DNA from: Sulfurospirillaceae bacterium
GTDB taxonomy: Bacteria; Campylobacterota; Campylobacteria; Campylobacterales; Sulfurospirillaceae
Length of the DNA stretch: 6,144 bases
Reading direction: 5' to 3'
NCBI GenBank assembly: GCA_028705785.1
Contig: JAQWCT010000162.1
Span: 1-6,144 of the forward strand
Shown here: piece by piece, positions 1 to 4,930 of the stretch
Layout: each line of letters opens with the position of its first letter
Numbering within the stretch: the first letter of the stretch is position 1
Made by a program: the position numbers and the translations under genes
The notes under the pieces: generated by a model
Seen by the model: only the letters and a program-made list of their open reading frames with translations
Database searches by the model: none
What the model was told of the DNA's origin: nothing

Positions 1-447
1 CATAAAGAATTTTTACGAGAAGTCCCTAAATTTGAAACGATGATCGCTAATTCTGGTATCGTCTTGTTCAAATTTTATTTTTCAGTCAGTAAAGAAGAGC
101 AAGCCAAACGATTTCGCGAGCGAAAAACAGACCCGCTTAAGCAGTTTAAACTCTCTCCTGTAGATGAAAAATCACAAGAATTATGGGATCAGTATACCAT
201 TGCTAAGTACTCTATGCTTCTCTCCTCTAATAATCCTAGATGTCCATGGATTATTGTAATGTCTAATGACAAAAGAAAAGCAAGAATAAACACTATCAAA
301 CATATCCTCAATAATGTTGATTATCCTGACAAAGTCAAAAACAAACATTTAAAACTTGATACAGAGGTTATACGAAGTGGTAAAGAAGAGATAGAAATTA
401 TGGAAAAAAGCCTTCAAAGCGACGATCTCGCACATTTAAATGGTTAA
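1..447 (+). CDS. ppk2: Polyphosphate kinase 2 family protein, C-terminal part (5' end outside window)
   Basis: The reading frame is open from base 1 and ends at TAA 445-447, giving 148 residues of what is normally a protein of about 270-300 aa. PPK2 enzymes transfer phosphate between polyphosphate and nucleoside mono- or diphosphates in the cytoplasm. Visible PPK2 landmarks, numbered from the first residue in the window, are the VPKFE segment (8-12), the FYFSVSKEEQ stretch (25-34), the basic RFRER lid helix (37-41), DPLKQFKLSPVD (44-55), the aromatic-rich LWDQYTIAK (61-69), PW-II (82-85) and the DKRKARINTI segment (90-99). The Walker A and Walker B motifs that would settle the class and the substrate lie upstream of the window. 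The last roughly 35 residues form a charged tail less typical of the family core. The ATG at 40 is internal, because homology continues upstream of it. The gene converges on dnaK and may share the hairpin at 455-489. Family assignment is firm; nucleotide specificity is not readable. Confidence 0.9.
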   Translation, partial: HKEFLREVPKFETMIANSGIVLFKFYFSVSKEEQAKRFRERKTDPLKQFKLSPVDEKSQELWDQYTIAKYSMLLSSNNPRCPWIIVMSNDKRKARINTIKHILNNVDYPDKVKNKHLKLDTEVIRSGKEEIEIMEKSLQSDDLAHLNG

Positions 448-454
448 ATAAAAT

Positions 455-489
455 CTTTACATGTAAGGCTTTTGACCTTACATGTAAAG
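455..489 (-). terminator. Rho-independent terminator of the hrcA-grpE-dnaK operon, possibly bidirectional
   Basis: A perfect 14-bp inverted repeat, CTTTACATGTAAGG (455-468) and CCTTACATGTAAAG (476-489), flanks a 7-nt loop. Read on the minus strand it starts 8 nt after the dnaK stop codon and is followed by ATTTTATTTA, a U-rich tract. On the plus strand it begins 7 nt after the PPK2 stop but no U tract follows, so it suits dnaK better than the PPK2 gene. Each arm contains the self-complementary 10-mer TTACATGTAA. Confidence 0.85.
457..487. repeat. Pair of TTACATGTAA palindromes, 21 bp centre to centre
   Basis: The self-complementary 10-mer TTACATGTAA occurs at 457-466 and 478-487, one in each arm of the dnaK terminator. 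Further exact copies are at 3589-3598, inside hrcA, and 4567-4576, at the rpsO terminator. The copies at 455-467 and 4565-4577 share 13 identical bases (CTTTACATGTAAG). Confidence 0.7.
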
Positions 490-497
490 CTCAGTCG

Positions 498-2384
498 TTA
501 TTCTACTTCAGCGTCGATGACATCATCATCTTTTTTAGATTTTGGCTTAGCTTGTTGTGCGCCCGCATCTTTATTTTCATCTTTTTTGTACATAGCTTCT
601 GCGAGTTTATGGCTTGCTTCACTTAAAGATTTTACTTTTGCATCAATCTCTTCTTTGGTTGCGCTCTCATTGGCTAATGTATCTTTGAGTGCCTTGAGTT
701 CTGCTTCGATTTTTGCTTTCTCTTCAGCACTAATGGCATCGCCCATTTCACCTAAGGATTTTTCTGTTTGGTGAGCAAGAGCATCCGCTTGATTTCTGGC
801 GTCAACGGCTTCTTTGCGTTTTTTGTCTTCTTCTTTGTGAAGTTCCGCATCTTTAACCATTTTCTCAATTTCAGCATCGTCAAGTCCTGAACTACCAGAG
901 ATTTTAATCTCTTGAACTTTACCTGTTGCTTTATCTTTTGCAGAAACAGTCAAGATACCATTGGCATCGATGTCAAAAGAAACTTCAATTTGTGGTACAC
1001 CTCTTGGAGCTGGTGGAATGCTCTCAAGATTGAACTGACCTAGTGATTTGTTATCTCTTGCAAACTCTCTCTCACCTTGAAGTGCATGAATCGTAACGGC
1101 TGGCTGATTATCTTCTGCTGTTGAAAATACTTGAGATTTTTTAACTGGAATAGTTGTACCTTTTTCGATGAGTTTTGTCATAACTCCACCCAAAGTCTCA
1201 ATACCAAGGCTCAATGGAGTTACATCTAAAAGAAGAATGTCTTTAACATCACCCTTGATAACCGCACCTTGAATCGCAGCACCGATGGCTACTACTTCAT
1301 CAGGGTTTACAGATTTGTTAAGCTCTTTTTCAAAGAACTCTTTGACTTTTTGTTGAACCAATGGAACACGCGTAGAACCACCAACCATAACGATTTCTTT
1401 AATCTCAGCTTTTTTCAAATCAGAATCATTCACAACTTCTTTGATTTTTTTGATAGTCAAGTCCACTAAATCTTCAATCATAGATTCAAATTTAGCACGA
1501 GTCAGTTTTTTCACAAGGTGTTTAGGACCACTTGCATCTGCTGTGATAAATGGTAAGTTAACCTCTGTTTCATTCGAAGATGAAAGTTCTTTTTTAGCAT
1601 TTTCAGCTGCTTCTTTTAATCTTTGAAGTGCCATTACATCTTTTTTAAGGTCGATACCTGATTCATTTTTAAACTCACCTACTAACCAGTCGATGAGTCT
1701 ATTGTCAAAGTCATCACCACCTAAGAATGCATCACCACCTGTTGAGAGAACTTCAACAACATTATCACCTGTTTCTAGAACAGTAACATCGAATGTTCCA
1801 CCACCCAAGTCATAAACGACGATTTTTTCAGCTTCTTTCTTATCTAAACCATATGAAAGTGCCGCAGCTGTTGGCTCGTTGATGATACGAAGAACATTTA
1901 AGCCTGCAATCGTACCTGCTTCTTTCGTTGCTTTTCTCTGAGAATCGTTAAAGTATGCAGGAACAGTGATAACAGCGTCCGTTACTTCTTCGCCAAGATA
2001 TGCTTCAGCATCTTCTTTAAGTTTCATCAATACTTTTGCACTGATCTCTTGAGGTGTATAAACTTTACCATCAATTTCAATCGCACATGCACCATTTCTA
2101 TCAACAATTGCGTATGGAAGGCGTTTTTTAGCTTCAACTGTTTTTTCTTCTGTACTCATCAAACCCATAATTCTTTTGATAGAGTAAATCGTTCTCTTTG
2201 GATTGGTAACAGCTTGTCGTTTAGCTGTATCGCCCACTAAAACCTCTTCTTTATCTGTAAAAGCTACGACAGAAGGAGTGGTATTTTTACCCTCTTTGTT
2301 AGGGATAACTTTCCCCTCACCTCGCTCAAATACACATACACAAGAGTTTGTTGTTCCTAAATCTATACCGATTACTTTTCCCAT
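498..2384 (-). CDS. dnaK: Molecular chaperone DnaK (Hsp70)
   Basis: This is a full-length 628-aa Hsp70, close to the usual 620-640. DnaK binds exposed hydrophobic segments of unfolded proteins in the cytoplasm and cycles between ATP and ADP states with DnaJ and GrpE. The nucleotide-binding domain spans about 1-380, with the phosphate-loop signature IDLGTTNS (7-14), the catalytic-site lysine K70, the second signature around DLGGGTFDVT (192-201, with T197 at the position of the E. coli autophosphorylated threonine) and the third signature MVGGSTRVP (333-341). The interdomain linker LLLDVTP is at 384-390. The substrate-binding beta domain runs to about 500, then a helical lid rich in K, E and A, and the C-terminal EVE tail after a DDDVIDA stretch. 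C15 matches the conserved nucleotide-pocket cysteine, and C17 lies close by. The ATG at 2382-2384 has an AAAGGAT ribosome site (2390-2396) at 5-nt spacing. It is the last gene of the operon, 26 nt after grpE, with a terminator 8 nt beyond its stop. No dnaJ follows, as expected for this phylum. Confidence 0.99.
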   Translation of the reverse strand: MGKVIGIDLGTTNSCVCVFERGEGKVIPNKEGKNTTPSVVAFTDKEEVLVGDTAKRQAVTNPKRTIYSIKRIMGLMSTEEKTVEAKKRLPYAIVDRNGACAIEIDGKVYTPQEISAKVLMKLKEDAEAYLGEEVTDAVITVPAYFNDSQRKATKEAGTIAGLNVLRIINEPTAAALSYGLDKKEAEKIVVYDLGGGTFDVTVLETGDNVVEVLSTGGDAFLGGDDFDNRLIDWLVGEFKNESGIDLKKDVMALQRLKEAAENAKKELSSSNETEVNLPFITADASGPKHLVKKLTRAKFESMIEDLVDLTIKKIKEVVNDSDLKKAEIKEIVMVGGSTRVPLVQQKVKEFFEKELNKSVNPDEVVAIGAAIQGAVIKGDVKDILLLDVTPLSLGIETLGGVMTKLIEKGTTIPVKKSQVFSTAEDNQPAVTIHALQGEREFARDNKSLGQFNLESIPPAPRGVPQIEVSFDIDANGILTVSAKDKATGKVQEIKISGSSGLDDAEIEKMVKDAELHKEEDKKRKEAVDARNQADALAHQTEKSLGEMGDAISAEEKAKIEAELKALKDTLANESATKEEIDAKVKSLSEASHKLAEAMYKKDENKDAGAQQAKPKSKKDDDVIDAEVE

Positions 2385-2410
2385 TTTTTATCCTTTATGT
2401 TTTATTTGTT

Positions 2411-2965
2411 TTATTTAACGATACTTACCATTGCTGGTCTTAAAATACGCTCTTTAATCTTATAACCTTTTTGGAAAACCTGTAAAATCTCTCCTGAACC
2501 CTTTTCCTCACTCTCTAATTGCATCACTGCTTCATGGAAATTTGGATCAAATGCCCCTTCAATATTTACAAGCTCTATACCATGTTTTTCAAATGCTTTT
2601 CTAAACTGTTCGATGGTCAAACTTAAACCCTCTTTGACTTTTTCCAATAATTGCGTGCTTTCCACATCAAGATTACTACCTGAGAGAATTGCCATTTCTA
2701 AAGAATCAATGACAGGCAACAAATCGCGTGCAAAAACTTCATGCGCATAAGAAATGGCTTGCATTTTCTCTTTTTCAAGTCTTCTTTTCATATTATCAAA
2801 ATCAGCATTGGCTCTTAAATACTTGTCTTCAAGCTCTTCAATCTTAGCATTAAGCAAGGACACTTCATCAACTGCCTCTACTTCACACTCTTCAGATTCA
2901 CAACACGCATCAGAAGTTTCTTCAACTTCTTCTTGTATTGGTTCTTTTTCTATTTTTTCATCCAC
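2411..2965 (-). CDS. grpE: Nucleotide exchange factor GrpE
   Basis: This 184-aa protein, of normal length, is the exchange factor that releases ADP from DnaK and resets its cycle; GrpE works as a cytoplasmic dimer. Residues 1-35 are an acidic disordered tail. Residues 36-75 form the long dimerising coiled-coil helix, including NADFDNMKRR (53-62). A helical segment follows (76-130), and the C-terminal beta domain carries the GrpE signature from FDPNFHEAV (139-147) to ILRPAMVSI (174-182). The start is GTG at 2963-2965. The ATG two bases earlier (2965-2967) is in another frame and opens as ATG TGG. An AAGGAG site (2972-2977) sits 6 nt before the GTG. The gene begins 3 nt after the hrcA stop and its ribosome site lies in the hrcA end, so translation is probably coupled. 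The N-terminal tail holds C21, C22 and C27, which is unusual for GrpE. Confidence 0.98.
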   Translation of the reverse strand: MDEKIEKEPIQEEVEETSDACCESEECEVEAVDEVSLLNAKIEELEDKYLRANADFDNMKRRLEKEKMQAISYAHEVFARDLLPVIDSLEMAILSGSNLDVESTQLLEKVKEGLSLTIEQFRKAFEKHGIELVNIEGAFDPNFHEAVMQLESEEKGSGEILQVFQKGYKIKERILRPAMVSIVK

Positions 2966-2968
2966 ATT

Positions 2969-3772
2969 TTACTCCTTAACTTTGTTAAAAAAACTCTCAA
3001 AATCGCTCTCTATGCGTCCAAAGCAAAAAAGCTCTACAGAAGAATCATTATCTTTAATATGCGCTTTTTGTTTGATTGCCATACATCCACGAGGGACAAA
3101 CCCATCAAAATAAATACCATCTTGCAAAGACTCTAAAAAATGGAGCTTTTGAAATCTATCAATAAAAGCGTCATTGCGTAGCTCTTTAGCAATGGCATAC
3201 ATCTCTTTTTCACCCTCTTTTAAAATAGGTGCTTTTGAAAAAATTGCAGAAAGTTTGTCATGTAACTCATAGAGTCCAACTTGCGCAGAGATATCTTTGA
3301 GTTCTCTCATAGAACAGCCCACAAGAGTGTTTAAAAACTGTTCAACCTTGGTGTTGTATTTTAAAACAACTTCTTGATTTTCAAATACCAAAATCAAAAA
3401 ACGATTTTGCGCACAAATCAACTCTTTAAAAGTACCATGAGCACTTTTTTCAAGTACACAAAAAAGATGATGTTCTTTGCTTGAAGATTGCATTTTTTCA
3501 ACGCTTTTGATAGGAAGGGGCTTTGTTGTATCAATTCTATCCATCCAATAATCTACCAAAGCATTGTGCGTAGGAACCCTCCCACTGCTTACATGTAACT
3601 GAACTAAAGAACCCTCATCAGAGAGCTTTTTGAAATAGATACGAATGGTTGAAGGCGACATATCGAGTGTCATCTTCATTTGTAACTCAGAAGAACCAAT
3701 CGGCATCTTTGATCTTAGATACTCTTGAATGATAGACTCTAAAATCAGCGTTTGCTTCGAAATCTTTTTCAT
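2969..3772 (-). CDS. hrcA: Heat-inducible transcription repressor HrcA
   Basis: HrcA is the DNA-binding repressor of class I heat-shock genes. It binds the CIRCE inverted repeat, and in many bacteria GroEL keeps it active. The 267-aa length is short against about 340 aa in Bacillus but close to what I recall for Campylobacter and Helicobacter HrcA, so it is not a truncation. The N-terminal winged helix covers about 5-70: LESIIQEYL (11-19), the turn and recognition helix MSPSTIRIYFKKL (38-50) and the wing around VSSGRVPTHNALVDYW (61-76). The middle is a poorly conserved GAF-like dimerisation region. The C-terminal HrcA hallmark is GIYFDGFVPRG (219-229). The ATG at 3770-3772 lies 1 nt from a CIRCE-like repeat and has only a weak AAGAAGAG ribosome site. 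It is first in the operon, so it should repress itself together with grpE and dnaK. Confidence 0.96.
   Translation of the reverse strand: MKKISKQTLILESIIQEYLRSKMPIGSSELQMKMTLDMSPSTIRIYFKKLSDEGSLVQLHVSSGRVPTHNALVDYWMDRIDTTKPLPIKSVEKMQSSSKEHHLFCVLEKSAHGTFKELICAQNRFLILVFENQEVVLKYNTKVEQFLNTLVGCSMRELKDISAQVGLYELHDKLSAIFSKAPILKEGEKEMYAIAKELRNDAFIDRFQKLHFLESLQDGIYFDGFVPRGCMAIKQKAHIKDNDSSVELFCFGRIESDFESFFNKVKE
2972..2977 (-). promoter_or_regulatory. Ribosome binding site that decides the GTG start of grpE
   Basis: AAGGAG on the minus strand lies 6 nt before GTG 2963-2965 and one base upstream of the hrcA stop codon (TAA at 2969-2971). The overlapping ATG at 2965-2967 is also within reach of this site, but its frame is not the GrpE frame. 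This placement inside the end of hrcA suggests ribosomes hand over from hrcA to grpE. Confidence 0.75.
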
Positions 3773-3773
3773 T

Positions 3774-3800
3774 TTAGCACTCTTCTTGTTTAATTGCTGA
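3774..3800 (-). promoter_or_regulatory. CIRCE-like operator of the hrcA operon, one arm degenerate
   Basis: In the direction of the operon the site reads TCAGCAATT, 9-nt spacer, GAGTGCTAA. The known CIRCE consensus is TTAGCACTC-N9-GAGTGCTAA. The arm next to the gene matches 9 of 9 and the distal arm 6 of 9, with exact 9-nt spacing. The repeat covers the expected transcription start, about 7 nt downstream of the -10 box, and ends one base before the hrcA ATG. It therefore also occupies the position of the ribosome site. This is the expected target of HrcA. Confidence 0.88.
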
Positions 3801-3804
3801 TGAA

Positions 3805-3834
3805 ATTATACAACATTGAGTGAGTTTATGTCAA
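3805..3834 (-). promoter_or_regulatory. Sigma70-type promoter of hrcA-grpE-dnaK
   Basis: On the minus strand a perfect -35 hexamer TTGACA (3829-3834) is followed after 18 bp by a perfect -10 hexamer TATAAT (3805-3810). Such a strong -35 is uncommon in this phylum, where vegetative promoters mostly show only a -10 box with an AT-rich upstream region. Predicted transcription starts near 3798, inside the CIRCE-like repeat, so HrcA bound there would block initiation. Confidence 0.85.
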
Positions 3835-3906
3835 GTAATAGTTCATTGGGCATGAAAAAGCATCATAAGGTATAGAAAAAAAAGAAAAGTAGTGTGAGAA
3901 ATAAAA

Positions 3907-4071
3907 TTATGCGGTGTGTTTGAAGTGTTTTTTGTCTCTGAAGATATATTTTAAGAAAGCTTTGAGCTCTTTGCGAACTTCTTTAAGTTTAGAATGAAAA
4001 TCTTCCTTTTCACTCATGGAAACAAAAATATCATTTAAAGCCTGTCTTTCACTCTGGGTTAAAGTACTCAT
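3907..4071 (-). CDS. 54-aa protein of unknown function, coupled to an XRE-type regulator
   Basis: I do not recognise this protein. It begins with ATG at 4069-4071, which overlaps the TGA of the upstream helix-turn-helix gene as ATGA. A strong AAAGGAG site (4077-4083) lies 5 nt before the start, and the frame ends at TAA 3907-3909. The product starts MSTLTQSERQALNDIF and reads as two or three amphipathic helices. The middle is charged (SEKEDFHSKLKEVRKELK, about 20-37) and the tail is rich in K, H and F (about 40-54). There is no signal peptide, membrane segment or cysteine. Overlap and ribosome site together make it very likely to be translated. The pairing suggests a partner or modulator of the XRE protein. 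A toxin-antitoxin pair is possible but has no motif support. No clear terminator follows before the hrcA promoter; only a T8 tract (complement of 3876-3883) without a hairpin is seen. Confidence 0.75.
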   Translation of the reverse strand: MSTLTQSERQALNDIFVSMSEKEDFHSKLKEVRKELKAFLKYIFRDKKHFKHTA

Positions 4072-4316
4072 TTTTGCTCCTTTAATTCACTAGAAATGCG
4101 TTTGATTAAACGCAAAACATCATCATCTTCAAGCTCTCCAAGCATCCTAAAGATGGCTTCTGCTGCTTGAGGTTGTGAATTACCAAGTTTCCAATCTTGA
4201 TAAGTTCGCATTGATACACCAAGTTTTTCAGCCATCTCTCGTTGAGAAATCTTTTTGCCTAGAAACTTAGACTCAACAGCATTATGAAGAAGATTAAAAA
4301 TATCATTTGTTTTCAT
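4068..4316 (-). CDS. Small XRE-type helix-turn-helix DNA-binding protein
   Basis: This 82-aa cytoplasmic protein is almost entirely one Cro/C1-type helix-turn-helix domain. Helices 2 and 3 are seen in ISQREMAEKLGVSMRTYQDWKLG (23-45), with the usual Q25 at the start of helix 2, the AEKLGVS turn (29-35) and a recognition helix MRTYQDWKLG (36-45). NSQPQAAEAIFRML (46-59) follows as helices 4 and 5. A charged C-terminal helix (60-82) could dimerise. No ligand or enzymatic domain is attached, so it should act as a simple repressor or activator; its targets cannot be read. The ATG at 4314-4316 has no recognisable Shine-Dalgarno sequence. An imperfect inverted repeat at 4352-4380 overlapping a TATAAT box fits autoregulation. 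The 54-aa gene downstream overlaps by 4 nt. Domain call is firm, biological role unknown. Confidence 0.88.
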   Translation of the reverse strand: MKTNDIFNLLHNAVESKFLGKKISQREMAEKLGVSMRTYQDWKLGNSQPQAAEAIFRMLGELEDDDVLRLIKRISSELKEQK

Positions 4317-4351
4317 GGGTAAGATTTTAGCAAAGACTGCTTTAATTACAC

Positions 4352-4381
4352 ATAAATACGATTATTTCAACCGTAATTATA
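4352..4381 (-). promoter_or_regulatory. Probable promoter and overlapping operator-like inverted repeat of the XRE unit
   Basis: Arms ATAAATACGATT (4352-4363) and AACCGTAATTAT (4369-4380) pair at 10 of 12 positions around a 5-bp centre. The outer arm overlaps a perfect minus-strand TATAAT (4376-4381). No -35 hexamer is visible at the right distance. If used, this -10 gives a leader of roughly 50 nt before the XRE start, and the repeat would cover -10 and the start site, the usual place for a small repressor to bind its own promoter. Promoter and operator roles are inferred from sequence only. Confidence 0.55.
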
Positions 4382-4545
4382 CCTAAAAAATAACAATTTA
4401 CTACTGTTTTACTTATAAAATTACATCTTTTACTCAATATTTTTATGTTTTATACGGTTTTATGTATAAATAATGCATAGAAATCTCTATGATGTCAAAC
4501 TAAACTTTAAAAAAAGAAAAAACATGGGAATAAAAAGGAGGAGAA
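4382..4545. other. AT-rich intergenic stretch between the XRE unit and rpsO, no gene supported
   Basis: No credible gene is seen on either strand. The stretch is strongly A/T biased. It holds a perfect 7-bp inverted repeat TTTATAC / GTATAAA (4449-4455 and 4464-4470, 8-bp spacer), a direct repeat of TTTTATGT (4441-4448 and 4458-4465), and a second copy of TACGGTT (4453-4459) matching the inner arm of the inverted repeat at 4352-4380 on the other strand. The right end (4533-4545) is a purine-rich tract that becomes the pyrimidine-rich tail of the rpsO terminator on the minus strand. Confidence 0.5.
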
Positions 4546-4570
4546 GTAAAGCGGTCTAGAACCGCTTTAC
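4546..4570 (-). terminator. Rho-independent terminator of rpsO
   Basis: A perfect 10-bp stem, GTAAAGCGGT (4546-4555) with ACCGCTTTAC (4561-4570), closes a 5-nt loop. It starts 16 nt after the rpsO stop codon on the minus strand. The following minus-strand bases are pyrimidine-rich (TTCTCCTCCTTTTTAT), with a T5 run about 8 nt from the stem, so the U tract is imperfect. The outer end of one arm overlaps a TTACATGTAA palindrome. Confidence 0.75.
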
Positions 4571-4576
4571 ATGTAA
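4567..4576. repeat. TTACATGTAA palindrome at the rpsO terminator
   Basis: This exact copy of the 10-bp palindrome starts 10 nt after the rpsO stop codon and overlaps the outer four bases of one arm of the rpsO terminator hairpin. It is identical over 13 bases to one arm of the dnaK terminator about 4.1 kb away. Its function is unknown. Confidence 0.65.
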
Positions 4577-4586
4577 GAAAAGCTAA

Positions 4587-4859
4587 CTATTTATCTCTGA
4601 TAGAGAGTTCTTTGATGACTTCCATATACTTAACGAAATCTGTTCGCTTAAGATACTTCATCAATCTTTTTCGTTGCCCTACAAGTTTAAGAAGACCTAA
4701 TCTTGAAGAGTGATCTTTTGCATTGATTTTTAAATGCTCTGTCAATTCTTTAATTCTAAAAGATAGAATTGCAATTTGAACCTCTGGAGAACCTGTGTCT
4801 CCCTCTTTTCTACCGAACTTGCTAACGATGTTCGCTTTTTCCGCCGAACCTAAAGCCAT
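4587..4859 (-). CDS. rpsO: 30S ribosomal protein S15
   Basis: This 90-aa protein has the normal bacterial S15 length (88-90). S15 is a primary binder of the central domain of 16S rRNA, at the three-way junction of helices 20-22, and helps start assembly of the 30S platform. Signatures are GDTGSPEVQIA (20-30), the LTEHLK segment (39-44), KDHSSRLGLLKLVGQRKRLMKYLK (48-71) and a basic C-terminal helix. The known rRNA contacts H41, D48 and S51 (mature numbering) correspond to H42, D49 and S52 here. The ATG at 4857-4859 has a strong AGGAGG site (4865-4870) at 5-nt spacing, and the stop is TAG. It is a single-gene unit with its own promoter and terminator, divergent from the Rrf2-family gene. S15 autoregulates through its leader in several bacteria; only a short hairpin is seen here. 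Confidence 0.98.
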   Translation of the reverse strand: MALGSAEKANIVSKFGRKEGDTGSPEVQIAILSFRIKELTEHLKINAKDHSSRLGLLKLVGQRKRLMKYLKRTDFVKYMEVIKELSIRDK

Positions 4860-4903
4860 AATGACCTCCTGATTGGTAATGTATTTACTCTTTCGAGCCT
4901 GAA

Positions 4904-4909
4904 ATTATA
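4904..4909 (-). promoter_or_regulatory. -10 box of the rpsO promoter
   Basis: A perfect minus-strand TATAAT lies about 45 nt before the rpsO start. No -35 hexamer is present; the upstream DNA is AT-rich, which is typical of vegetative promoters in Campylobacterota. A palindrome TTGTTAAACAA (4912-4922) abuts it on the upstream side. The predicted start near 4897 gives a leader of about 38 nt that begins with a possible 4-bp stem closed by a GAAA loop (4887-4898). Confidence 0.65.
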
Positions 4910-4930
4910 CCTTGTTAAACAAAATTATTT

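Noticed and set aside
472..774. 100-aa plus-strand reading frame opposite the end of dnaK
   Set aside because: It is antisense to a certain dnaK reading frame, has no ribosome site, and its serine/alanine-rich product is the mirror of the K/E/A-rich DnaK lid. The other plus-strand frames inside dnaK, grpE and hrcA are rejected on the same grounds.
2965..2967. ATG as an alternative grpE start
   Set aside because: It is out of frame with GrpE; the GTG two bases later is in frame and has the same ribosome site.
3876..3888. T8 tract on the minus strand after the 54-aa gene as a terminator
   Set aside because: No stable inverted repeat precedes it. Read-through into the hrcA operon is possible but cannot be judged from sequence.
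4473..4559. 28-codon plus-strand frame with a very basic product, ATG at 4473 to TAG at 4557
   Set aside because: There is no ribosome site, it runs through the rpsO terminator, and the basic composition simply follows from the A-rich sequence. A TATAAA just upstream is not enough to support it.
4535..4576. Strong Shine-Dalgarno-like AAGGAGGAG on the plus strand, followed by ATG at 4571-4573
   Set aside because: The ATG is followed at once by TAA and is 27 nt away behind a hairpin. The purine tract is better explained as the complement of the pyrimidine tail of the rpsO terminator.
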